Made by a program: the position numbers and the translations under genes
In this document: positions 1 to 10,361 of the stretch, in pieces
Position numbering within the stretch: position 1 is the stretch's first letter
How the letters are laid out: the number at the start of each line of letters is the position of its first letter
From: Takashimella koratensis
Lineage: Eukaryota > Basidiomycota > Tremellomycetes > Trichosporonales > Tetragoniomycetaceae
Reading direction: 5' to 3'
Length of the DNA: 64,000 nt
Assembly: GCA_003116875.1 (NCBI GenBank)
Contig: BCKT01000002.1
Coordinates: 310,001-374,000 of the forward strand
Notes under the pieces: generated by a model
Database searches by the model: none
What the model saw: only the letters and a program-made list of their open reading frames with translations
What the model was told of the DNA's origin: nothing

Positions 1-1949
1 TGTGGAAGACGATGGTCAGCAAAGCACTGGTTGGATATTCTCAATCATCATTTCTCCTTCCTCTGGTGCAGCTTCTGCGGACAGGAACACACCTTTGGCA
101 CCTGCCAGAAAAGTGTCCCTCGCGACTTTCGTGCATCGTTGGACGACCTCTCCAAAGTCATACGTTGGCTCCTTGAGCGACGCCGCGATGTCTTTCGCGA
201 ATTTGGCGGTTGATGCTTTGTGCAAGTTCTTCAGCTGGCCGAGGAAGAGGGGCGAAACAGCCGCGTGGAGTTGAGCGAGCAGGTCGATGCGTTTCCGCTG
301 GTACACACCCGCGTGATATCGGGATGCGTCACGGTCGAACTTGCCTGTTTGGAGAGGTTAGTCAGCATTTTACAAGGGGCTTGAGCAGTGAGAAAGAGTG
401 TTGGAACGGAACATACCCAATGCTGTGGCAAGCCAGTCCTTCATGAGCCCACCCAAACCCTCAACGGTCGATCCAGCCTCCACCGGTCGTCGGATTGGCT
501 TAACGCTGGAAAGGAATGTCTCGGTGACTGCCGTCGCGATTTCGTCACATCGGAACTGGGCGAGGAGCTCCTGCTGCGTAGGCAAGTCAAGGTCCTTGTT
601 GGTGAGGACTTGTTGCTAGAAGTGCCCATCAGCCACGGTTCTCTTCCACATGCGATAATGTGACCACATCTACGCACCCATATACCCTCCATGTAGAAGC
701 CGACACCGTCAGCCGGGATCCGCTTGTGATACGCTGGCTGGAAAACATAGTCTGCCCTTGACCGGTCGGTGAACCGCTTTCGCAGCTCGATAACGGACTC
801 TTCAAACTTGTCCGGCATCAAGATCTTGTGCGGCAGCGCGGCGAACGAGAGGTCAAAGTACGATGACAGGGTTGCGTCGGCCAGGTTTGCAGGCTAAGTC
901 GGCGGTCAGCGTTTCAGTATGAAGCGCACCTGATGGTAAAACAGCCCAGTCAACTGTAACGCACCTTTGATAAGCTCGCCCAGATCTTCTCCATATCCTG
1001 AGTGAGCGTTGCGGTGAGGTTGGACAACGGAGTTGCGCCGACGTGGTCACGGATCACGAAGAGGATGAGCGTCTTCTCCTGCGGCTTGGGCTTGCTCCCT
1101 TCTCCGCCGCCCCCGAACAATCCAAGATTGACTTCAAACACCGTCTTGAGCAGACCCATGTTGGCGCCTTGGTACAATCCGATCTGGTGCTCCCTGTCCC
1201 CTTTCAGCGATCATCCTTTGTGACCTTCTCGCTTGATGAAGCAAGCAAGCGGCCTGCTTATACTCACCACAAGTTGACGATCAAGACCTCTGTACTCGCG
1301 AGGGAGAACAATGCACTCTTGCGTTCAAAGTCCTGGTCCTCTCCCCTTTCTCGTCCATCCGTTCCCTCGACATCCATCACCAAAGTCGAACTGTAGGCGG
1401 AGGGACACATCCAGATTCCCTTTGTCGTCTGTTGTCGCTTGGACTCGTCCATCACATCGAAGGAGGTTCCGAACAGACGGTTGAGCAATGTCGACTTTCC
1501 GGTCGACTGGGATCCGAACACGGCGACTACATCGTAGGCGAAGCCCTTGTCGAGCATCCCCCATTTGTTGAGGTACGGTGAAAGGTCTTTGCTGCAGGAT
1601 TCAAGGTGGTGATCAGTTACATTCCTCGAAGACAGGAAAGAAGGAGCAAGGGAAGGGGAAGGATGAGAGAAAAGAGGAGAGAGAGAGGGGGCCAACAGAG
1701 AAAGGAGCTTGAAGCATTCGCTCACGTAAACTCCTGGTTCTCATTGACCACCTGCAACCTGCCATCGCCAAGCCTGTTGGTGTTTGTAGGTTGTTGACCG
1801 CTTTGGCCCCCGTTTGCCGGCTCGGCAAGCGCCGTGGCGTCCATCGCTGCTCTCGCGGCGTCCGATGTACGGGGGTCGTTGATGAGGTCTACGAGCTGTG
1901 TAGGGGGGTTGGCCAAGAGATCTGTCGCGATCTGCGGGGTCTGGTTCAT
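1..1949 (-). CDS. SEY1: Sey1/atlastin-like dynamin GTPase (ER fusion), 3' end cut by window edge
   Basis: Membrane-anchored GTPase that fuses ER tubules (known for the Sey1/RHD3 family). Seen: start codon at 1949 followed by a short variable N-terminus, then an intron. The next exon carries the P-loop [13 protein letters not shown], switch I around RQQTTKGIW, the G3 box DVEGTDG and, after another intron, the RD-type G4 motif in FVIRDH. The order and spacing match Sey1. The helical-bundle and C-terminal membrane part is only partly present, because the gene runs off the left edge on the minus strand. Several introns of 60-100 nt interrupt it (for example about 1600-1730 and 880-960). Identification is firm; exact splice sites in the last part were not resolved. 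Confidence 0.93.
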
Positions 1950-2309
1950 GGTTGGTGTGTGATGGGTGAGTAGGTGGGTGGTGGTGGATGAAGAGCAAGA
2001 GAGAGAAATGCAGCCAGGGAGATGACGTCCAGGTGGGTCACAACGTGGCGTTCATAACTGCTAATATACACACAAAGATTATGTACAAGAATGCTAATTG
2101 TAGTCGCAGTCCAATCGGTCACGGACAATGAGGACGAGTTTGAGGATGGCATGGACGATAACATTGACGACGACCAGGGACGATGAGATGACATGCTCGT
2201 TTACTGCGCCGGCCCGACACTAGAGAACTGGTGGTCAGCACGGGACAGATGCGATGAGATGAAACGCCTACTTTCTGGTCTAACCGGGGTTTCACGACCT
2301 CGCCAAACT
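1950..2309. other. Intergenic, SEY1 promoter side
   Basis: Upstream of SEY1 and downstream of the family A gene. Contains CACCCACC-type tracts close to the SEY1 start and nothing else recognisable. Confidence 0.5.
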
Positions 2310-3470
2310 CTAAGCCGTACTGCCTTGAACGACCAGCAAAACTTCTTCTGGAACGGGCGGCTCGATTCGACCCAAGACGTATCCGACCATCATGCGGATA
2401 GTTGCCGCGACCCGCTCCAGCTCCGCTTCCACGTCTTTGCCGTCCATCCCGTCATCCAATAGCTGCGCATATCGCTTCCCCTCCTCTATCACATTCTCAA
2501 CCTCCCCCTCCATGTCCGCCAGAAACTGTTTTCTTGGATCAAATTGAGGCGATCCGACCGAGTCTTTGCTGGTGGAGGATTCGTCGTGAGGGCGGGTGAA
2601 CGCGCCTGTGAACCAGGATGTAATCGTCCTGGCGAGTGACTGGTTCCTCTTGAGCCTTGCCTTCTCCTCGTCACGAAGAAGCACGAGTGCTTGTCGACTC
2701 ATGGAAAGGAACACGACAACATCGGCAGTCCGTTGCCCGATATGAGAACTAGCACGGGCCCAAGCCCAGACGAATGCCAACGGTGTTGAGTATGACCCTG
2801 CGCATGCTGCGGCCCAATCGCTAACGGGAGAGCTCCGAACGATAAGTTGGAGATACGCCGTGATAGGACAGATGTAGGTAGTCGAATCAGGCGACAGAGT
2901 GTCTTTGTAGTCGTGGCCGCATCGATGAATCCAGATCAAGTTGGACAGAAAGTCGCGGTATTCGTTCTCGGTGTCCGAATCTCGCAGGGTTGACGGGCCG
3001 GCGAATCCAGGATGATCGGCGATCCACCGTCGAACCTGGCCGTTCAGATAGTCCGCCCACACCCTGGCCATAACCTCGCTGGGCACCTTGGATTTATCGA
3101 TTTCGTAAGGCTCAGGAGGCAAGATGTCGAAAACCTCGCTCAGCAATCCGCGTAGGGTTAGGGAAGACTCGGTACGGTTGTGCTCAGGAGCGTCGGGTTG
3201 GTGAGGCTTGAAGCGAGTCTCGATGGCTCCCGCGATTCCAAGGACCTCGATCCATCGCATCTGATCATACGGAATCGGATCATCGTCTGGGAAACCATCC
3301 ACCGCTTGCCGTCGCATAAGAGCGACTTGGCGGTCGGTGTCGTATGTCCTGACGTCGTCTAGGTCGGCAACAGCTCGCAAAAGGTTTCGGAAGGATTCGG
3401 AATTTTCGTTCTCCAATGACCTCGTGACCATATTCGAGACGTAGGTCGCAGCATCTTTACTCGTACTCAT
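2310..3470 (-). CDS. Unknown protein, family A copy 1 (386 aa)
   Basis: Single-exon gene, ATG at 3470, TGA-type end at 2310. Not recognised. Three homologues lie in this window (here, 35802-36917 and 38160-39420). Shared blocks: residues 37-84 (DLDDVRTYDTD, then E-x-x-GI-x-x-AIE), about 170-188 (YRDFLSNLIWIHRCGHDY), 200-260 (CPITAYLQ, PVSDWA, PLAFVWAWAR, IGQRTADV) and a C-terminal block with GKRYAQLLD and EPPVPEEVLL. No signal peptide or clear membrane segment, so probably soluble; residues 250-265 are moderately hydrophobic. The next gene upstream on the same strand is a family B gene 700 bp away. Function unknown; all three copies keep the blocks, which argues for past selection on protein sequence. 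Confidence 0.85.
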   Translation of the reverse strand: MSTSKDAATYVSNMVTRSLENENSESFRNLLRAVADLDDVRTYDTDRQVALMRRQAVDGFPDDDPIPYDQMRWIEVLGIAGAIETRFKPHQPDAPEHNRTESSLTLRGLLSEVFDILPPEPYEIDKSKVPSEVMARVWADYLNGQVRRWIADHPGFAGPSTLRDSDTENEYRDFLSNLIWIHRCGHDYKDTLSPDSTTYICPITAYLQLIVRSSPVSDWAAACAGSYSTPLAFVWAWARASSHIGQRTADVVVFLSMSRQALVLLRDEEKARLKRNQSLARTITSWFTGAFTRPHDESSTSKDSVGSPQFDPRKQFLADMEGEVENVIEEGKRYAQLLDDGMDGKDVEAELERVAATIRMMVGYVLGRIEPPVPEEVLLVVQGSTA

Positions 3471-4179
3471 CGCTGGCTTACTGATCGATGGTGATGATGA
3501 TGATTATGATTCAGCAGTCAAAGTTCCATGACGAGGACAAAATACAATGAGTTTGGTCGATTACGTAATTCTGGATCCAGGTGTCCATCTGCGCTGGAAG
3601 CGACGGGTTGTCGTCCAGTCGTCCAGCTGTCTCAGCAATCGGCCTGTGAAGTGAAACTCACCATGACTCGGCTCCTTGTTTGTACATACGCTGGGTTGTG
3701 CCTTTGCAGTGTCTGTTTCAAATCGAGACAGCTGGGAGTAACGCAGAAGAGGTGTCTGTGTGTTGTCACCAACACCCCTTTTAAGCTGCTGTATCACAAG
3801 CTGAGTAATGATGCCATGGGGATCACATTTGAGTAATCCAGACATCTGTTGTCTAGCAGTTTTTACTCGTAACTGTATCTTTACATGACCAATCAATCCA
3901 AAACAACCGTAAACACATGCACAAAATTACAAGACAGTCGTACCAGGGGATTCCCCGCGTACCGTGTGGGGGGGCACGCAGCTCCCCAACTGCCAGCCCG
4001 AACCAGGGCTACCCTAACCTATCAACACTCTTTCGCTATGGAAAACAATCAACATCAAGAATGCTCCTTCGGGTGGCTTTGCTGCGGCTCTATCTCAGAA
4101 CCTCGTCAACAGATGTTCTTTTCAGACATTGGACACACGAAGTTCCACTCACTGGAGCGAAGATCAACTGGTTCAAGCC
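3471..4179. other. Intergenic between family B and family A genes
   Basis: A 709-bp spacer serving as promoter of family A copy 1. It begins with a short GAT/ATG-rich stretch (GATGGTGATGATGATGATTA). No ORF here with homology to anything else in the window. Confidence 0.5.
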
Positions 4180-5277
4180 CTATCCAGGCTTAAAAACAGA
4201 ACCTCCTTGAAAGCTCGTACCTGCTCGATCAGCAGCACCTGTATCCCATCCCCTTCCAACTCCCATGAGCTGTTCGCACATCCAACACAATCCCCATTCC
4301 AACTTCGGCTGAAACATCAGACACAAAATGGACAATAGGGACGAAAAGTCATCTATTCCTGCTGCACCAACACCAGTGCGTGTCGTCGCCAGATAGGCAA
4401 AGAAGGCACTTGGCGCAAGGGCAAGAGCCGTTGCCAAAGTCCCGGGGTGACACATTGCCCACGCCACATTGCGCGGCGCTTGCATGAGCACCTCGTTCGC
4501 AAACTGAGACGAGAAACTCGAGAGGCTCAGGCGCCAATCCGTGAGATAGCAAAGGCTTTCACGCACCTCAGCGCTCGGTTTGTCTAGCCAAGGCTGTTTG
4601 AAAACCCGCTTCCCTTCATGCACAGTTCCCTCACTGTCCAACTGACCCTCCAGCACCCGCAAACTGAGAACCGTCGAACATATCGCCCCGCAGACGTTCA
4701 GCGCCACCTTGAGTGGGCCGGACACACGGGGGGACAGCTCAAAAATTTGACGCACACTGGCAAACAAGAAGGCAAACACCAGGAAAGGAAGGAAAGGCAT
4801 CGTGACCACAGCCGCAAAACCAGGACTCTTTCGGAAACGACGAGCTTTATCGTGCTCAGGAATCTCTGGCAGATCGTAGTACTCACTCATCTCCTTAGCA
4901 GGCTTGCTAAGGGCCATGCTTGCAAGGGCAGGGATGCCGACACGGGAAACGATGGCGACAAGGAAAGTCAACCTAGACGACATCACGGCGATTAGCGGAC
5001 CCCACCAATACATCTGCACAACGTCGTTGAGAACGTAGGCGGAAAAAACAAGGAGGTGGAGGAACATGAACTTAGCTCTACTGCGACACCTGAGCCGCCA
5101 GATGACATTGTTGAGGTGCGATTTTGAGCGAATTTTGGCTCTTTCCAATTCAGCTAGAAGAGTATCGATCTTGACTATAAAATCATCTTGAGTTCGACAC
5201 GAATCTGTGTTCACCATCAGCCTGAGGCTCTCTGCCAAGAATGTGATCTCAATGGGGTCCGATGCAGAGGTAGCCAT
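4180..5277 (-). CDS. Unknown multi-pass membrane protein, family B copy 1 (365 aa)
   Basis: Single exon. I take the first ATG at 5277 (MATSASDPIE); the reading frame is open slightly further upstream but only from a TTG. Not recognised. Hydrophobic segments near residues 70-87 (FMFLHLLVFSAYVLNDVV), 95-123, 156-176 (TMPFLPFLVFAFLF), 190-210 and 277-294 suggest about five membrane helices. Paralogue of the 34059-35201 gene: shared blocks include VSRVGIPALAS, VVTMPF, PWL near the middle, and PRN-x5-HPGT-x-ATA. It lies upstream of family A copy 1 on the same strand. C-terminus is Gly/Ser-rich and cytosolic-looking. Function unknown. Confidence 0.83.
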   Translation of the reverse strand: MATSASDPIEITFLAESLRLMVNTDSCRTQDDFIVKIDTLLAELERAKIRSKSHLNNVIWRLRCRSRAKFMFLHLLVFSAYVLNDVVQMYWWGPLIAVMSSRLTFLVAIVSRVGIPALASMALSKPAKEMSEYYDLPEIPEHDKARRFRKSPGFAAVVTMPFLPFLVFAFLFASVRQIFELSPRVSGPLKVALNVCGAICSTVLSLRVLEGQLDSEGTVHEGKRVFKQPWLDKPSAEVRESLCYLTDWRLSLSSFSSQFANEVLMQAPRNVAWAMCHPGTLATALALAPSAFFAYLATTRTGVGAAGIDDFSSLLSILCLMFQPKLEWGLCWMCEQLMGVGRGWDTGAADRAGTSFQGGSVFKPG

Positions 5278-5671
5278 GTTGTTCAATTGCTCTTTGTTTC
5301 AGTCGAGCTTGAGCTTTGATGCGAGTAGGAGTAGAGATGGGAAAGGTATAGTGGAGAGTGAAGAAGAGGAAAGAACAAGTTGAGAGTGCATCAATGATGT
5401 TGTTGACGTCGAGTCAAAGGTTGGTTGAATGATCGTTCTACTAATCTTGTGGCGAACAAGATAACCAAAATCATCATCCTTGATAACCCTCGAATCGTAA
5501 TGGAATTCAAATGCGAATACCGGACATCCGTCCTACACCCGGGGCCATTACGCCGTCGCGTCGTAATCCCCATTCACCCTTCACCTTCACGTCACCATTC
5601 CTCGACTCGTCTCTGGGCCTTTGTCTCTCCACCCACTCGTCCATCGGGGCTCACCTCTGATCTACCAGACC
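5278..5671. other. Divergent intergenic region, family B / promethin-like gene
   Basis: A 394-bp divergent promoter region. No TATA box or recognised operator stands out; the last 130 bp before the plus-strand gene are pyrimidine-rich, as usual for fungal 5' leaders. Confidence 0.45.
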
Positions 5672-7230
5672 ATGCCCATTCCATACACCACCTACGACGA
5701 CGAGAACGACGCAGATATCGTCCGAGTCAGCCCAGATTCTTACTCCCCCATCGCCAAGTCCAAGTCTCAGTCGATCTCCCACAACCCCCAGGTCCGTACC
5801 CGCAACGACGAATCCGATACAGGCACCGGTACCGACACCACCCCCCGACGACCGGGCCCAAACACGAGTACAGCTACCAACGCGAAGCAGCGCCAGTCCC
5901 AGACCCGGACCCAACAGCAACAACGTGAATCGATCAAAGCTCTCAACCAGGCTCTTCTCGACAGCTACAACGATAACGCAGATATGAGTGCTCAGGAGCA
6001 AGCGAGGAAAGACGTTCAGGCAGCTCTGGACGAAGCGACTCGTCGAATCAGGGAACAGTCGGACAGGTGAGTAGCTGCGGGGAGATTTTTCGATCACGAT
6101 CGGAAAGTCTGCGAAAGGCAGGACAACGGGCGCGTTGAGCATGATCGCGTCAAGGGCGTGGCTGATGATCTCAATATGGGAACAGGTTCCAAAAGGCCGC
6201 CATGCCAGTCGCTTACCGCGTTCGCGACTTTGCAGACACCCATCCGATCCTATTCGTAAGTCTTGCGCTCCTCTTTCGCCGCAGTCTTCTGTACTGCTCT
6301 GCTCTGCTCGCTCGACGCGTCGCTCACCTCCTTCCAGACGTTCCTCGCCATCTTCGCCGTCCTCAGCGTCATCCCGACCCTGTGCTTCATGTGAGATCCC
6401 TCCTCTCTCCTATTTACTCAATTGAGTCAACATGGGCTAACCCTGAGATCACGTTGGTGTAAACTAGCGGGTTTGTGCTCACTGTTACCGCGTTCATCCT
6501 CGGCACGGCGGCGGTCTTGATCTGTCTCTCGATGTTGACGACCTTCCTTATCGGCGGTGAGCCCGGACTTTTCCTCCCATCGTCTTGCCTTTCACCACCT
6601 TCAGTAGATACGACATAATCTGACGCACTCCTCGTAGCCTCCATCCTCCTCCCCGTGTTGGCGTTCACGACCTTCGCGTCCGGCGCAGTACTCGTGTTCC
6701 TCCTCTTCCTATTCCTCTGTCACCGGCTCTACGTGCACCTCTCGCAGTCCACACGCTCCGTCACCGGTGAACTGGTCATCGACTCTGAACGAGTGACGAA
6801 CGGGCTCAAGTCGTGGTTTGACGAAACGCGCAACCGCGTTGATGTCGGCTCAATCCCGACCGTCTCTGTCCCACCCCAACTCCGGTTCGGGTTCGGTTCC
6901 CGACGCGCAGACACCTCCTCCGCCCACATCGATCACATCGACACCAACGATGACGCGGGTGCAGACGATACCCCTCTGGCTGGAGAGAAGATCAGATCGG
7001 TGATAGATGGGAGGGGCCAGCCAGTGAGGAGCGAGGCAGCGACGCCAATCGCGAAAATCAAGGCAGACAAGGCGACAGATACGGGCGCTGGACCAGGGTC
7101 GCTCATCAGCTCCCATGAAAGCTCGGGAAATAGTAGCTGGGTGAAAGCGGAGAAGCTCGAGTCTGATGGATCGTCCGACCCCCCGTCCGACTGGTCAGAG
7201 ACTAACCCGATCCCCGCGGGTCCAGGATAG
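5672..7230 (+). CDS. Promethin/LDAF1-like lipid-droplet assembly protein
   Basis: Five exons: 5672-6066, 6186-6255, 6338-6390, 6468-6556 and 6638-7230; the sum is in frame and gives 399 aa. ATG at 5672 starts MPIPYTTYDD. The N-terminus (about 130 aa) is polar and Gln/Arg-rich. It is followed by RVRDFADTHPILF and four closely packed hydrophobic stretches (TFLAIFAVLSVIP, GFVLTVTAFILGTAAVLI, FLIGASILLPVLAF, GAVLVFLLFLFL), ending in a polar C-terminal tail of about 170 aa. This hairpin-rich pattern matches the promethin family, whose members (LDAF1, yeast LDO) partner seipin at ER-lipid droplet contacts. The short middle exons each encode part of the hydrophobic core. Assignment rests on pattern recognition; another small reticulon-like ER protein is possible. 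Confidence 0.62.
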
Positions 7231-7632
7231 GCGACGACTAAATTCATCGTTTATCGATGCCGTCCGCTATCAAGACAAGACTCTTCCTTTCACTCCCTCT
7301 TACAAAGATGCCTGTTCTCCGCGCTCGTTTTGATTCGCCTGCGTCACGAAATTCCTCCTCCAGTCTCATTCCTCGTCCACGCCCACCCTGTACTGTTTCC
7401 TTAGCCCGTTCCGCCTCCCGACTCTCCAGGTCTCAATATACCACGCTCCCACCCTCAGTCTCATGTATCTGATACACGTTATGTAGATGATATAGCCTGA
7501 TTCTAGTTCTCTCTTCGTTGATGACTCTATGATATGCCATGACGATATACGTTCTCCTGGGCTATGGATGATTGTTGTGTTCTACTTCTCTGCGCTTGCT
7601 CCACTCCATCTCTCTACTCCATCTTCAACTCG
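7231..7632. other. Convergent intergenic region
   Basis: 3' flanks of the promethin-like gene and MET2. Nothing recognisable beyond pyrimidine-rich sequence. Confidence 0.4.
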
Positions 7633-9537
7633 TTACCACCTCGTGACATCCGCTTCTGCCTCACCGAACACGCTCTCTTTCTTCACCCCCCAACCTTGCT
7701 GCTCCTCCTGCTGACTCTCCCTCCACTGGTCCAAGCTGATCAACCTCGCCTCCTCCGTATAATACTCTGGCACTTTACGCATCAGCCACCCTTCAATCCA
7801 GCCATTGATCGCCTCAAATTCAAGCAAGAACCCATCGTGACCCTCTGGGCTGGGGATGATGACCAGTTCGGCATCGGGGATGTGAGCGGCGAGCTCTTTC
7901 TGCTCTGAAGGCTGGAAGAGACCGTCCGACTCGATACCGATCACCAACGCGGGAGGAAGGAGAGAGAGCGCGTGGTGCAATGCAGCCTCGAGCTCGTCGT
8001 CGTTGGCAGAGTGAGGGACAGGAGGAAGCGTGCTGGATAAGGAAGACTCCTCGGTGAATGTGGAAGGGTGGGAGAGGTCATGTGTGTCGAGCTTGCGCGT
8101 AATGTGGATATAACAGTTGGCGTCGAATCGGGACGTGAACTGGATCCCGAGTCAGTGCATTCTGCTCTCCACCGCCTCATCTAATCGTGTGATGCCAACT
8201 CTGAACTCACCTTGTCACCCTGATACCGAAGGTAGCTCTGTGCATTGAAGATTTTTGGCTGTCGCTCACCGCCCGTCCCAAGCTTCTTGCTGCTCCCGGA
8301 CACACCAAGGTCGAGGCTGGTCAAGGGAGTCTGCGCCGACGACCCTGCTGATCCATTCTCCGCCCCTGCCTCTTGCCCAGCATTATCATGCGCAACCGAA
8401 ACCGCGGCTCCGCTCGACCCTGCGGCCGTTGTCGAAGACCCTGCAGCTGCAAAACCCGAGACACTCGCTGGCGATCCCGCCTCGCTCGCCCTTCTCGATC
8501 CGACCGCACTGCTTCTGTACCCATCGTTATGCGCTCTCCACGCATGGCTCCTGCCCATCTCGGCTTCCGATGGGTCCGCGGGGTTTGTCGTTTCTGGTCC
8601 ACCCATAATACGCACTCCGCCCTTGGGGACTTTACTCTCGTTCCTCCCAACCCCCGTTTTGCGTCCAAACCGAGACTCAAAGCTGTCCCGACTGCGGTAG
8701 GTAAGCAGCGCAGCCATACGCGCCGCCGCGAGTCCGCGCGTCGGCTGGTGCGTAGGCTCGATGGATCCGTCCGCCGACTCGTAGTAGTATCCGTCCCGGT
8801 AATCCGGGTCAGAGTAAATCGATTGACGCTGGGTCTCGCCCCAGGAGATGCACCACGCCGAGTGCCGGGCAGAGGTCGCGAGTGGGACGATGGCTCCGAC
8901 AAAGCCAGGAGGACAGTTGAGAGGCCACTCTAGAGTCGTCATCCCGCCCATTGAGCCGCCAATGACCGCCGCGATAGACTTGACGCCGAGATGCTTGAGT
9001 ACAAGGTAATGGAGTCTGATCGAATACCAATGTTAGCGATATGAGACCATATTACCACCACAGCAACCCTGCCGAGCTCGGCAGCCCAACTCACCGGACA
9101 TCATCTTTCACGCTGCTTCCTGGCATCTCGGGCCCATAAGGCTTGCCCGTCTCTGGGTTGGTCGTGACGCTAGAGATGGTACCGTATGGCGAGCCAATGA
9201 CGTTCCCGCAGAAGATGAAGAAGCGAGTTGGGTCGAACGCACGGTCAGGTCCAAGCAAGGGTCCCCACCTACCCCGAGGAGATCGTTAGAGCCTTTTTGT
9301 ATCTCCCACTCGGTTCTTCAGGGCCAGCACTCACCAATCCTCGACGTCTGCGCTACCTGTCAACGCATGACAGATCACAAGACAGTTATCCCCTCGCTCA
9401 TTCAACTTGCCCCACGTCTTGTAGGCAACAGGGACATCACGCAGCTCGACGCCCGAGTCAAAGGTAAAACTAGGGGCGGTGTAGACTTCCTGCGCGATCA
9501 ACGAGGAGTATGGGTTGGCCGTAGGCTGTGGGGTCAT
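7633..9537 (-). CDS. MET2: Homoserine O-acetyltransferase
   Basis: Makes O-acetyl-homoserine from acetyl-CoA and homoserine for methionine synthesis. Start ATG at 9537 (MTPQPTANPYSSL). Alpha/beta-hydrolase signatures in order: CHALTGSADVEDWW, FFIFCGNVIGSPYG, the nucleophile elbow GGSMGGMTTLEWP (catalytic Ser), then IGIESDGLF (Asp) and SPEGHDGFLLE (His) near the C-terminus. Between the Ser and Asp regions sits an insert of well over 100 residues rich in Ser, Ala and Gly, larger than in bacterial MetX but of the kind seen in fungal Met2. Introns fall near 9269-9330, 9013-9094 and 8142-8210. Identification is firm. Confidence 0.93.
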
Positions 9538-9926
9538 GGTAAAGTAGGGGAGGTGGAGATGTGGAGGTGGGACGAGTCGGGTGGATGGGGTTATATATTT
9601 TTCGCAGTGAGGAGATTAAGCGTCGAGTCGATCGGGTAAAGGCGAGCGCGGAAGCAAATCAATCCAAAGGAAAGGGAGGAAATGGCGGAAATGTAAGAGG
9701 GCAAGTTGTCAACGGCGGACCCATGCCTCATTATTCGTTGTCGTTTGAGGGATAAGACGCTCCTATGCCGTCGTGAGATGCGAACGGGGGGATCTTCATG
9801 GATGGGTAGAGAATAGGGCTTTAAGCATCGTTCTTGGTGGGTGTGTACCGTGCGTCACAGCCTGGTCAACACTACAGTGGCACAAACCATTTCCACGCGA
9901 ATGATTTGTTTGGGACCATCCTTTGG

Positions 9927-9960
<34 letters not shown>

Positions 9961-10361
9961 TCTATATCTTAATCCTCGTCTTGTTTCTCTTTCTCTTCCT
10001 CCTCCATCTTCCCATCCTCAGCACCACCTTGTCACCTCAACCTTTCCCACCCACCCCCTCGCACCACGTCCCGCCCCTTCCCCACCACCTCTTCCGCTGT
10101 CTATCACCTACTCTCGCCTCGCCTTTCCTTCCTCTTCACCTCTTGCGAGCATCTGCTCTTCTCCCCCTCCACTATCAATACATCCTCCAATCCACCTTCT
10201 CCCTCCCTCAACCACACCATCGTCCCATCTTCCTTACCCTCTCCATTCTCTTTTCTCCTTCTCCCTTCTCCCTTCTCCCTTCTCTCAACTTCCCAGGCAA
10301 GAGGGACGACCACCACAAGCTCAACCCTGGGGACTCGCCTGAACCCGTTCCATTTCATCAG
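9538..10361. other. Divergent intergenic region, MET2 / unknown gene
   Basis: An 824-bp region. The MET2-proximal part is purine-rich on the plus strand. The part upstream of the plus-strand gene holds a CA microsatellite (9928-9958) and a 350-bp C/T-rich leader. No CACGTG (Cbf1-type) site was seen. The plus-strand reading frame is open from about 9834 but is low-complexity pyrimidine tract and is not called coding. Confidence 0.5.
9928..9958. repeat. (CA)n microsatellite
   Basis: About 15 uninterrupted CA units in the leader of the unknown 10362-13562 gene. Confidence 0.95.

Noticed and set aside
5425..5928. 167-codon plus-strand ORF overlapping the promethin-like gene start
   Set aside because: Out of frame with the five-exon model that gives a coherent protein.
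9834..10361. In-frame upstream extension of the 10362 gene
   Set aside because: Translation of a CA microsatellite and pyrimidine tract; no domain-like sequence and a good ATG exists at 10362.
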